Assembly (NCBI GenBank): GCA_018398575.1
Contig: JAGTXZ010000003.1
Coordinates: 3,389,861-3,453,860 of the forward strand
Reading direction: 5' to 3'
From: Ampelomyces quisqualis
Taxonomy: Eukaryota; Ascomycota; Dothideomycetes; Pleosporales; Phaeosphaeriaceae
Length of the DNA: 64,000 bases
Shown here: positions 11,300 through 21,468 of the stretch, piece by piece
Layout: every line of letters begins with the position of its first letter
Numbering within the stretch: the stretch's first letter is position 1
Program-made: the position numbers and the translations under genes
The notes under the pieces: generated by a model
Told to the model about the DNA's origin: nothing
Databases searched by the model: none
The model's input: the letters and a program-made list of their open reading frames with translations, nothing else

Positions 11300-11783
11300 G
11301 TCTGTTTTATAGTTAAATATGTCTTTCAGACTATAAGTTCAATAGGGGAAATTCATGTTTATATGAAGAATTTAATTTGTAAAATTCCTGTAGCCTATCC
11401 GTTATTTGAGACAGATAATTAGGATTGGTCATTATAATATTAGTTTCTAAACAAAGACCTTTTTGTAACAAATCATTTATCTCTTGCCCTCGTGTTGTAA
11501 TAAGACGATCAATTATCCCTATTCTAGCACCAAGCTTGTTACCTAAGGTTTTTTTGCTCTTTAAGTAACTTTTCCGATTTCAAGTCTTTTTTTTTTTTCT
11601 ACTCTATTTAAGTGACTTTTACGATTTCAAGCTCTTTTTTTTTTCTGCTCGTCAAAAGGTAACTCATTTAGGGGCACAAAGGGCCCTTTATCTTTTTTTT
11701 TTTCATAGGCTGGACGATACTTAGCCCTTCTTCTAGCCTTTTCTTCAGTAGATACCTGATCGATGGGCACAAAAGTTTTTTTT
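11300..11783 (-). pseudogene. Decayed C-terminal tail of the nad3-like extension (copy A)
   Basis: Directly after the stop of the ORF at 11784-12809, other frames continue with the same charged, helical character: VPIDQVSTEEKARRRAKY and, after two more A-run shifts, TTRGQEINDLLQKG up to about 11330. The interruptions sit at A9-A12 runs (11770-11786, 11687-11697, 11627-11640, 11587-11597). This reads as one longer protein broken by homopolymer shifts, or one never translated past 11784. Confidence 0.5.
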
Positions 11784-12809
11784 TTATTTTTTTTTTGACT
11801 CAGCAGGTATAACTGCCTCCTCGTTGTTAGGATTTGGCCCCTTTTTATACTTTTCTTTCCATTCAGCTTCAGTAATAGGATTAAGAAGGTCTCTTAAATC
11901 ACACTTTAAAATACCATTTCAAACTTTTATTAATAAAGGATAAATAACATCAATAAAAATCATGTCTAATAAATAAAAGATAATAAAACTATTAATACAT
12001 GAAAGTATGGTTAAGACAAATTCATATAAAATAGGGTTTTCCTGTTTTATTCATTTGTTTTTAATAAACCATATTTTTACATATTCGCTAGCTAAAAGCA
12101 AAATATAAAGTAATAAGTAATAAATGTTAAATTTAAATATAACAAATACACCTATGATTATACCTATAACCATAGAAAGATTACCTTTAGCTATTCATAT
12201 GAATTCGCTATAGATATAAACTAACAATGAGTAACATGTAGGGTAATTGTTTTTCAATCAATAAACACCTAGAAGAACTATCATGTTAAAATATAAATAC
12301 AAAGCATCTAAATTAGTGACAAAAAACCTTACAACTTTCAATGAGAAAGGGTATTTACTAAAAAGTATTGTTAATAACTTAGCTAGATAAAACTCCAGTT
12401 TACTCATTAAGAAAGTTTTTACTATGGATAGGAGAATATTTGATAAGATATTTCTACCACTACTTTGTAATGGTAAGCTAGTAAACGCATGAGGGTTAGA
12501 TACCTCCCCCATCTTAAAAGAAGTTTGTCTACTTTCAATGGTTAACGCGTTTTTTCCTAGTTCAAATATAAACCCTAAGGTTAATAACACAAAAAAGACC
12601 ATCATAATAACTAACCCATAGATATCATTTGTATAGCTACTAACACTGTACGGGTAAACTAGTAAGATTTCAAGGTCAAATAGTAAAAACAGCAATCCAA
12701 AAATAAAGAATGATACGCTGAACTGTGTTCTATTTTGCCCTAAAAATGAATGGAACCCACATTCAAAAACACTATCTTTTTCTTGGTACGCATCGGTCAA
12801 ATTTATCAT
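11784..12809 (-). CDS. Chimeric ORF: second copy of nad3 exon 2 fused to a membrane extension
   Basis: Residues 8 to about 93 repeat Nad3 from YQEKDSVFECGFHSF through the end (ELGKNALTIESRQ), lacking the first 30 residues of Nad3, which exist only at 15908-15819. The join SFKMGEVSNPHAFTSLPLQS contains the last residues of Cox1-type proteins. About 230 more codons follow with three or four hydrophobic segments (around VIGIIIGVFVIF, VLTILSCINSFIIFYLLDMI), then a charged tail ending in a Lys run at TAA 11784-11786. About 80 nt of intron 3' sequence precede the exon copy, so it could be spliced in place of the exon at 14466, or be translated from the ATG at 12807. The extension matches no family I know. 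Confidence 0.6.
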
Positions 12810-12865
12810 GCTTATATATTACAACGAAAAACTGTTCTTAGGTTATTATATTTTAATCTGTATTA
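12473..12865 (-). repeat. Direct repeat, copy A (nad3 exon 2 block)
   Basis: Nearly identical over about 393 bp to 14151-14543, offset 1678 bp, with only a few substitutions. It covers the last nucleotides of the nad3 intron, exon 2 and the first codons of the extension. Outside these limits the two loci are unrelated. Confidence 0.9.
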
Positions 12866-12912
12866 ACTCTTTATGTATTAACTCTTTATGTAAAATACAT
12901 TATTATAAAATT

Positions 12913-15908
12913 CTATATAAATTTATTTTTTTTCAATATTTCTTTTAGAGATTCGTTTCTTTGTTTCAGAATCTTATCGAACCCGTGTGCATTATTAAGT
13001 TCTTGTTTTATTATAGCTTTTTGCTCTTTATAAGGAATAGCTCACATGAGTTTGAATTGCTCTATTTCACGTCTGAATGTAGTACTTTGCTGTGTATTTC
13101 TACCCCCTAATTGTTCTTGAATCTTGTGAGAATTTTTTTCAAAAATACGCATTATTCCTACAAGATGATCTTGCTCAATTTTATTTTTTTCTCTTAAATT
13201 CAATCAGAACTGATGAACAGAATCCTTTTCATCAAATTTTAATTTCGGATTTTCAGCATGTAATAATTCATGTACTAGAACTTGATCACTATAAGGGAGA
13301 TATTTACCATAGGTATGAATACGGTCACCTAAACTAAATTCTCAGTCGTTACCTGGATTACGGTCCGTTTTTTTAAATTTATCAAGAGCTTTCATAAAAA
13401 GTTTCAACTCTTTATTACGCCTTTTTTCCGATTCCCTCTCTTCATCTTCTTTCGAATCGGAAATAGAAATATTAGAGTGGTTTTTCGGGTTAGGTGTAGG
13501 ACTATTACCAGATGATTCCCCTGTATCTAAATTTCCTTTATCAGGGCCGGCCATTTTTAATATTCCGTTGAATACACCTTTTAAGGCAATAATGAACTTA
13601 TTTACTAAAGGTGATATAATAGACTCAAAAATTAAGTTTATCGTCATTGTCAAACACAATAGGTAAACAATCTTTATTAAATAGGTAATAAACCAAGTTA
13701 AATATGAGTACTTAGAAGCTAAATAATTATCAGTATATCTTAGAGCTATAGTACATAGTGACATAACTATTACTAAGTAGCAGTACTCCTCCATATTATT
13801 CGTGTAATAGCCTAAAAATAAAAAAACATAGACATGCCTATTATGCAAATTACCTGTAAATATAGCAGAATATTCAAAATATAAGACCATAAATATCTTA
13901 TACAGTAAAGGATACCTAATCTTAGCTATAGTTATTATCCTAGACAGCAAGAAATTTGTGACCTTATAATATAAAGTATATAAATTAATAAGTTTAACTA
14001 GTAAGCTATGACACTTACGATAAAAACAATGCGTTTTCACCCAAACTATTATAGCGTTACTTAGATAGTTAAATATTTGGCGCCTTACGTCTAATCTAAT
14101 TTTAATAATAACACCATGTATTATAGATAAAAATATGTTGGATTCTAGTTGTAAGCTAGTAAACGCATGAGGGTTAGATACCTCCCCCATCTTAAAAGAA
14201 GTTTGTCTACTTTCAATGGTTAACGCGTTTTTTCCTAGTTCAAATATAAACCCTAAGGTTAATAACACAAAAAAGACCATCATAATAACTAACCCATAGA
14301 TATCATTTGTATAGCTACTAATACTGTATGGGTAAACTAGTAAGATTTCAAGGTCAAATAGTAAAAACAGCAATCCAAAAATAAAGAATGATACGCTGAA
14401 CTGTGTTCTATTTTGCCCTAAAAATGAATGGAACCCACATTCAAAAACACTATCTTTTTCTTGGTACGCATCGGTCAAATTTATCATGCTTATATATTAC
14501 AACGAAAAACTGTTCTTAGGTTATTATATTTTAATCTGTATTAGTTTTAATCACACGAATTGGATCTAACCCTTTTTCAGTTAAATGAGCTTTATTGTCC
14601 ACTAATTTTGCTACCTCACAAAAAGATAAAAAAATTCGATTTTTACTAGTTTGTAAAGGATATATTTCAAAAAATGGAATGATAATATCTCTTATACTAG
14701 AAAATTTGGTAACCTTAATATCAATTGTTCCTCTATCAACTGAAGTTATAAACCCACACCCTAAATATTCAATCATGCTACTCATTAAATCTTTATCTCT
14801 AGCACTCTGAGTTAAAATAAAGCTTAATTTAATAGCCTCTCCTAATTTATATGTTAAAGATTTAAATATAGCAACGCTGAAACAACCTTCTGCATCCGTA
14901 AACCCTACTAATCAGAAAGGATCTACAACTTTAGGTAACAATACTTCAGGTCTTAAAGCGGGAATTATATCAGGAAAAGCAACAATTAAGTGTTTGCTTA
15001 AACCTCTATTTATAACAGCTTTTAAGGCTACAAGTTCTAAGATTCCTTTATTTGTCAGATGACTTTTATTTTTAATTAAAGAATGAGCTAATTTAAATAT
15101 TGTATAATCCGCTTGTTTTTTTAGGCCCCCCTCTCTCTCAGAGCTCTGAGAGAGAGGGGGTCCAAACAGTTAAAGGGTATTTATCAAAATGATTAATTAT
15201 AATCGCTAAATCTTCTAAAGATTCAACACGATATTGAACAGCATTTTCTCCCATAAACGATACAATACCTACACCAAAAAAATTCTTAAAACCATTTAAT
15301 ATATGTAAGTCTTTTTTATGTAAACTTATAACGAATCTGCAAACAATACGTCAACCTAATTTATCTTTTTTTTTTTATCTTTTATAATAAAACAGCCTTC
15401 ACCGTCTGTAAAACCAGAAAAATATAAAGGGTTCAAATTCAATGTAGATGGAAGATTAGAATAGTTTCTTTACCATTTTTGCTTTGTGTTGTGAGAATAA
15501 GTTAGTGTAATATATAAGTTTAGAAAGGATTTTGCCTTTATAGTTTCTTTCGAAACCCGCTAGAGTACATCTTAAATGTGGTAATGTATTACCACATCAA
15601 CTACCGTCTACTCGTTGCTCTTTTACAGATATAATATTATCTGATTTAGATCCGCGATTGCCCATTATATTTTCATATATCTTCTGACTTGTTACCATCT
15701 CTGAGTAATTAGTTCAGCCACTCATATATTTTCATATATGGCTTGGTATCAGAAGCTTTAGGGGTTCCCCGGAGTTTGGCAGATTATCCCTAATATTCGA
15801 TTTCCTAAGTCAAATTCCAGGATTATGAGGGGCTAATACCAAATTAACTGCTAATAGTATAATAGCTAATATAGGTATAAATATAATAAAAAAAGTTGTA
15901 CTTGTCAT
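12913..15908 (-). CDS. nad3: NADH dehydrogenase subunit 3 with a 400-residue C-terminal extension
   Basis: Complex I membrane subunit. Exon 1 15908-15819 (MTSTTFFIIFIPILAII...LAPHNP), exon 2 from 14466 (YQEKDSVFECGFHSF...). ATG follows the nad2 stop without a gap. Normal Nad3 ends near ESRQ (about residue 120). Here the frame continues through SNPHAFTSL (a Cox1-tail-like joint), several hydrophobic helices, a Ser/Pro/Asn linker (TGESSGNSPTPNPKN) and a highly charged helical domain to TAG 12913-12915, in all about 547 residues. The charged domain contains HELLH. TGA serves as Trp inside the extension, so it reads as mitochondrial code. Nad3 itself is certain; whether the extension is part of the mature protein is open. 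Confidence 0.9.
14151..14543 (-). repeat. Direct repeat, copy B (nad3 exon 2 block)
   Basis: Partner of 12473-12865. This copy lies in the proper position behind nad3 exon 1 and its intron. At its 3' limit the codons for PLQS are replaced by QLES. Confidence 0.9.
14531..15480 (-). pseudogene. LAGLIDADG endonuclease of the nad3 intron, disrupted
   Basis: Both motifs are present (GFTDGEGCFII near 15415, WLVGFTDAEGCFSVAI near 14915), with the linker MNRG-like GLSKHLIVAFPDIIPALRPE and the C-terminal NKAHLTEKGL block; stop TAA at 14531-14533. Between the DKYP and KKQADYTIFKLAHS blocks of the first half sits a 34-bp palindrome with flanks (15120-15165) that brings in a stop. A run of about 12 A near 15365 may add a shift. 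The gene end overlaps the last 60 nt before nad3 exon 2. Recent inactivation is likely. Confidence 0.8.
15127..15160. repeat. GC-rich perfect palindrome inside an endonuclease gene
   Basis: A 34-bp perfect inverted repeat without a loop, centred on GAGCTC (15141-15146) with C5/G5 ends, about 65 percent GC in a genome near 30 percent. It interrupts the LAGLIDADG frame of the nad3 intron. GC-rich hairpin insertions of this sort are known in fungal mtDNA (GC clusters, double-hairpin elements). Confidence 0.85.
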
Positions 15909-18900
15909 TTATAAATTAAAAAGAACTAGTGCTAATATATTAGCTAAACTTAATAACTCTTCTGGTATAAATATAAATAGTGTAATAATCAATGTTATAA
16001 CTGAAATAGATAAACTTAATGAACTAGATATAACTATATTTTCGATTTTAATATTTACCTTTTCAACGATAGCTTTTTCTTCGGTGATTAAACCTTCTGC
16101 ATTGAAACTTTCTAGTTGCTCGTTTAAACGGTAATCGTTTTTATCAAAAAAGATTTGTTTTATAATAGTTAAATAATAAACCGCACTAATAACACTAGTT
16201 AGTATAGATACTAATGACATAAATATGTAACCATTATCAATAGCTGCGCTTAAAACCATCATTTTACCGAAAAATCCTATTAAAGGAGGTATACCTGCAA
16301 AAGAAAATAAAGTAATCGCTAAGCTTAAAGATAAAACAGGATTTATGTAATAATATCCTTTTAACTGATCTATAAGTTGAATAGGGGAGTTATTTATATC
16401 CTGTAAATTCTCTTTTTTATCATTAATTTCTTCACTATTCTCTTTTTTATCATTAATTTCTTCACTATTCTCTTTTTTATCATTAATTTCTTCACTATTC
16501 TCTTTTTTATCATTAATTCGTTTACTATTCTCTATTTCTTTATTCTCTATTTCTCTCTTTTCTAGAGAGTTACCATTATATACATAACAATATAAAGAGT
16601 AACCAATTGTAATTATTAAGATAAACGCATTTAGATTTGATATCGAATACTGTATTAAGTAAAACATAAAAGCTTGTGTAGATTCTACAGTGTGAATGGT
16701 TAACCCTAATAATATAAACCCTACATGTGATATAGTACTAAAGGCAAAAAGTCTTTTTATCCTAGACTGTGTTAACCCTACAACTGTTCCTATAATTAGG
16801 GATAAAAGGGAACTAAACAATAAGCTTATTGTTCAAGAAAAATCCATATCAAACATGGATTTACCTGTGTAATGTACTAATTCTAATAGGAAAATAAAGA
16901 TAGAAATTTTGGCAATGATAGCTACAAAAGTTGTAACAACAGTAGGTATGGCGTCGTACACATCCTTTAAAATTTATCATACAAATTATCCTAATACCTT
17001 TATACAAAATTATAATATTGAAACGGTTAAACATCCTCTCTACCTTTATTCATCCCAGCCTTAATCTGTTAAATTTGTTCAAATCCAGATTTAGTATTAT
17101 GAGCTTTAGAACTAATAATTTCCACAGCCTTTACTCAATCAGAAAAATCTTATGATTTAACCCCTAAGATAGGATATTTAAGGAAAAAGGGTAATATCTT
17201 TTCCTGTATATCTTTTGAATTACGACATCTAAATATAGCATGTTTCTTAACAGTATAACACTGTCCACATCCAAAATAGTCCACGAAACACTCCATAAGC
17301 TGAATACCACGGTGGTGTTGAGTTAAAGCAAAGGCCACTTCAACACGACCCCCTGAACTAAAGCATCATTATTTCTTAAAAGAATCATGAAAGAACCATC
17401 TCCGGAATAAAATCCCGCTATTCAAAAAGGATCTATTTGAAGTAGTTTTGTTACACCGATTAAAGGCCTTTCCGCAGGAAGATTGTCAGGAAAAGATTAT
17501 TTCAATGCGGGAGTTAATCCTCTGTTCATAGAAGCTCGATTGTTCATAATAACTTTTAAACCTGAAGATGTTAAATGTTCACCTCGTTTCATAATAAGAA
17601 CAACCTCTTTAAATAAAAGATAATCCGCAAGCTTCTGAGTGATTAAAGGGTATTTATCGAAATGGGGTAGAATTACGTTTATAATTTGATCTAAAGAACT
17701 TACCGTAAAATCACGACAGCCGTTTCTCTCTTTACTCACTCGTCCAATACCTCAAAAAAAAGTCTTTAATATGATTTAAGAGTTTAACATCTTTTTTGTG
17801 AAGATTTATAATAAAATTATCTTCGATTTTTAAACCTGTGCTAGTTCTAGGTGATTTACGCGCTATAATGGTGAAACATCCTTCTGCATCAGTGAATCCT
17901 GTTACAAATCAAGGAAGGATAAGAATAGAAAATGTAATCGGATCAATATTATGACTATTTGTATAAAGTCGTTTTGGCATAATTTGGTTAGAAGGGTTTT
18001 TTATTAAACGATTTCTTTCGAAACCTAATAGAGTACATCTTAAATACGATAAACCGTATCAACTAGCGTATACTCGTTGCTCTTTTACAGTCACAAAATG
18101 AAAACTTTTTAGTTATAAGCTAATTTTTGCAATAAACATCTTCCTTTATATGGCTTTTGGGTATTTCTAGAAAAATACATTCTAATACTACCTGTAGGTA
18201 CACCTAAGGCTTTCCCTACTTCACACATTGAAGGATAGATGCTTTTTTTTTTTTTTTTTTTTTTTTGTTTTTCCAGTTTCCTGGTCAAGTACTTCTATTG
18301 GTACACTAGGACTTTCTGCTCCTTCTGCTCGTTTACGGCCTTTACCCACTGTACTTTTTTTGTTACCTATTGCCGCTGCAGATATTTTGGCTTTTGCTTG
18401 TTCAGAATGTTTGGAACCTAGTCGGGAACCAGCTGTTAATAAAAGATTGTATTCTGGTTTTAATAAATCCAGAAAATATAGCTCTCTTGGAATAACTTCG
18501 GATGAAGCATAATATTCCAGGATTTCTAAAGTAAAATTAGCATAACCATACTTCAGCAAACCACTATAGATCAAACTTTTCCTCTTTTTTATTCCTGATT
18601 CTAAGAAATAAATGTTATAATAACATTTCAATCTTCTCTCTAGGTTAACACTACTACCTACATAGCTTTTGCCATTCATTAAATTTGTTCAGCGATATAC
18701 CCCACATTTACCTTTATTTTAGTATTAGGAGCTTATCTTGATCAGCATTTCTATATACTTTTACTGGCTGAAAAGACGGTGCAACCTATGAAGCATTCGT
18801 AGAATAACCTCTATATCACCCGGTTAAGGGTGATTTCGTAGGACTACTCTTATAAAGGAGGCGTTTTCCAGCGGCCCCGGGGTGTTTCACATGTACTAAT

Positions 18901-20003
18901 AAAGCTGAACTAGAAGAGGAAAGTCACACATTAGAATGCAGTACAAGCAAGGAGAGAATGAAGGAGATAAAAAAAGAATATGCAAAAATTAGCAAACTAT
19001 ATAATGATAATAAAGTGACTGACTTAGATCCGCGATTGCCCATTTCTTTTTCAATCATCTTATGACTTGTTACCGTCTCTGAGTAATTAGTTCAGCCACC
19101 TATAACCTTTCGATTATGGCTTGGTATCATAAGTTTTAGGGTTTCCCCGGATTTTGCTAGTTTGTCCCGATTATACGACGATTGTATATTTGGTGATGAT
19201 TTACCAGATCATGCTTCAGGACTTCAAAAATGAAATGGTGCAGCAGAAACTTTAAATAAAAATCCCACTCCCATAAATAGTAAACTTACATGAATATAAT
19301 AAGGTTTATATCAATAAAGTAACCCTGTAAGGTTCTCTTTGCTCTCGTTAGATATACTAGTAATTATATATAAACTATCTAAATTAGTGGTACCAGAATT
19401 CGCGTAAAGTAACGCTGTACTCAGTAGTATAAAACAAGATGACAATCCACCTAGTAAAAAGTACATAAGACCTCCAGAGGTTGCAGGTTCTGAATCTCTA
19501 TAAATGGTAGATAATAAATACAGTCCATAACTTTGAAGTTCAATGGACAGGAATATAGAAACTAAGTCACTTGTAGATATAAGGAAAACACTTCCTGTAA
19601 CAATAAATAAAATAATTAAAGAATATTCAATAATTTTATATTGTTCTCCCATTTTATTGGTTATTAACGTTCCGTAGTAGACTAGTTTTGTAAAAAGAAT
19701 CCTATTAACTGAGCCATTGTGCTTTAGTCAAACCTTTCTAGGGTAAAATGAAGTTAACAATAAGATAACACTAGTAATTAAAAAGATAAAAATATGAAAG
19801 GTATTTGTAGTGGCGGTAGTCTGAAATAAACCTCCAAATATTCCTATACCCTTTGCTAAAAATAAAAGAGATAAGTTATCATAGGTTATAAGAGCTGATA
19901 AAAGTAAAATACTAATAGCTACTCTTGAGTACAAAATGGATTTGTCTCGTCTTGAAGTTATTGCATTAGACAATAATATAAATATTAGTGAATTTAGCAA
20001 CAT
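15909..20003 (-). CDS. nad2: NADH dehydrogenase subunit 2
   Basis: Complex I proton-pumping membrane subunit. Exon 1 20003-19218 (starts MLLNSLIFILLSNAIT, ends VSAAPFHFWSP), exon 2 16964-15909 (DVYDAIPTVVTTFVAII to the C-terminus). The intron sits in the conserved FHFWSPD-VYD site. TGA encodes Trp at several conserved places. The protein is about 613 residues, longer than usual. The surplus is a hydrophilic Lys/Glu/Asn loop of about 70 residues between helices (residues about 395-465) that includes 10-residue tandem repeats NDKKENSEEI. The stop TAA abuts the ATG of nad3, the usual fungal nad2-nad3 arrangement. Confidence 0.95.
16411..16519 (-). repeat. In-frame 30-bp tandem repeat within nad2
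   Basis: Three full and one partial identical copies of a 30-bp unit coding for NDKKENSEEI, in a loop between two membrane helices. Unit length keeps the frame. Confidence 0.95.
17050..17985 (-). pseudogene. LAGLIDADG endonuclease of the nad2 intron, decayed
   Basis: First motif WFVTGFTDAEGCFTII at about 17905, second WIAGFYSGDGSFMIL at about 17415. Lesions: a T8 run near 17757 shifts the frame between KDFF and GIGRVSKE; an in-frame TAA at about 17494 interrupts PALK-SFPDN; a G5 run near 17352 shifts again before ALTQHHRG; a TAA follows YPILGVKS at 17150. Clearly dead. Confidence 0.85.
18109..18724 (-). pseudogene. GIY-YIG endonuclease inserted in the nad2 intron, shifted in a poly-A run
   Basis: Opens with GVYRWTNLMNGKSYVGSS (ATG 18679 or an earlier codon), LKYGYANFTLEILEYY, REL YFLDLLKPEYNLL, then NUMOD3-like LGSKHSEQAKAKIS. 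After GKTKKK the coding strand has about 22 A in a row (18243-18264). The annotated frame stops soon after at TGA-free KKHLSFNV (18221), while another frame past the run continues with a NUMOD1-like helix (EVGKALGVPTGSIRMYF) to TAA 18109-18111. The tail may be restored in molecules with another run length. Confidence 0.75.
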
Positions 20004-20005
20004 TT

Positions 20006-20076
20006 AATAATAGGGAGATTCGAACTCCCACTAGCAGATCTAACCGTAATTCGTCTACTAAACAACCTGTATTATT
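20006..20076 (-). pseudogene. tRNA-like sequence upstream of nad2, anticodon unclear
   Basis: Has a 7-bp acceptor (AATAATA/TATTATT) and a perfect T-arm (GGGAG TTCGAAT CTCCC) but the middle does not fold into a normal D-arm plus anticodon arm with U33. A related decayed copy lies at 43553-43625, again beside a nad2 start. I cannot assign an amino acid. Confidence 0.5.
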
Positions 20077-20120
20077 TCTTATATGTAAATATTGCTTATA
20101 TATAAATATAGCGTTCAATA

Positions 20121-21467
20121 TTAAAAAATAAAAATATCACTATTATTACTAAAATATAATAAGATTGTAACAATAGAAAAATAGATATTAAAATAGATTA
20201 CTATATAATCTTTATTCATAAAATGATTATATAGAGTAATAACAACACTATAGCATTTATATATTAATTTAGTTAAACTAACGATTAAATATAAAAATAA
20301 TCATTGTGATAAGTCTATTTTGATAAACCATAAATCTAAGTTAGGTAAAATATCCAAATGTATAACTAATAATAAAATAGCTGAAGTTATATATGATAAT
20401 ATACGTAGTATTGGTGTAATATTGAATAGAGTAAAACCTAAAGGAAAGGCTAAATTATTCTCTACATTTGAATACTTCACACGTTTATTACTTCTATCTG
20501 GAGAACTACCAGAGCTGTAAAAAGAAGAATTTGACTCTGAATCTGAACTAGGATTATAAAATTGTATAGATGGATCTATCCCATTTTGCATAAGTACTTG
20601 TTCAACACTATCTCTTTTAACTTTAAGTTCATTAGCTTTATCAGAATAATAAGATAATAAATTAAGATCTTTTTCACTTTTTACGGTTTTTTTATCCAAT
20701 TTCATTTTTAAATCGTTATGAAGTCTCGCATATCAAGTAAACATATCACTTGATCTTTTTCAGTCTTGGGTGTAATCCATTAACTTTTGAGAAAAATCCT
20801 GTTGTACAGGAGAAAAATCCGGTTGTACAGGAGAATTACCCGGTTGTACAGGAGAATTACCCGGTTGTACAGGAGAATTACCCGGTCATACAGGAGAATT
20901 ACCCGGTTGTACAGGAGAATTACCCGGTCATACAGGAGAATTACCTATACCCCCATTAGTTTTAGAAGATTCTCCAACCTTATATGGGTTCAATGAATAT
21001 GTAACAGCCTTTCTAATCCTTTCATCCTCTTCTCAATCCATTTCAGATTCAGTTGGTGATTTAGGTTTTTCTTCATCAGATACATCTATTGCCTTACCTT
21101 TACCTTTTCCTGTATAAGATCCAGACATTCTAAAATCATCAGATAATGTAAGAAATAAAGGTTCTGAAAAATAAAGTACTGATAGTTTTTTACTGTAAAT
21201 AATTAAAGAAACAATCATTAAAGAAAAAGTAATTAAAAAGATAAAAATATGAAAGGTATTTGTAGTGGCGGTAGTCTGAAATAAACCTCCAAATATTCCT
21301 ATACTCTTGGCCAAAAATAAAAGAGATAAGTTATCATAGGTTATAAGAGCTGATAAAAGTAAAATACTAATATCTACTCTTGAGTGCAGAATGGATTTAT
21401 CTCGTCTTGAATTTGTTGCATTAGACAATAGTAAAATGATTAGTAAATTTAATAACATTTTTAACAT
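20121..21467 (-). CDS. Chimeric ORF: nad2 N-terminus fused to a repeat-rich membrane extension
   Basis: 448 codons from ATG 21465-21467 (or 21456-21458, matching the nad2 start), one base after the cox3 stop. The first 75 residues copy Nad2 (SRRDKSIL, LITYDNLSLLFLAK, GGLFQTTATTNTFHIFIFLI). Then the protein turns into an acidic linker (DVSDEEKPKSPTESEMDW), about seven copies of GNSPVQP or GNSPVWP, a charged helix and a Ser-rich stretch ending SNKRVKY. Four C-terminal hydrophobic segments end at TAA 20121-20123. TGA is used as Trp. It cannot replace Nad2, since the rest of nad2 lies in the normal gene just downstream. Function unknown. Confidence 0.65.
20803..20945 (-). repeat. 21-bp tandem repeat in the nad2 chimera
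   Basis: About seven 21-bp units, each coding a heptad GNSPV(Q/W)P or DFSPVQP. Alternate units differ by CAA versus TGA, both read as amino acids in code 4. Confidence 0.9.
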
Positions 21468-21468
21468 T

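Larger units (their letters stand above)
14467..15818 (-). other. nad3 intron (group I)
   Basis: Between APHNP and YQEKD of nad3. The core at 15540-15800 shares long blocks with cox3 intron 2 (26270-26480) and the nad2 intron (18010-18090 and 19015-19170), such as the plus-strand strings CTCGTTGCTCTTTTACAG and GATCCGCGATTGCCCAT, so the three are one intron type. Confidence 0.8.
16965..19217 (-). other. nad2 intron (group I, split by a GIY-YIG element)
   Basis: The conserved core shared with the nad3 and cox3-2 introns is here in two pieces, 19015-19190 and 18000-18095, separated by about 900 bp holding a GIY-YIG gene. In nad3 the same pieces are contiguous. The LAGLIDADG remnant follows at 17985-17050. 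Confidence 0.75.
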
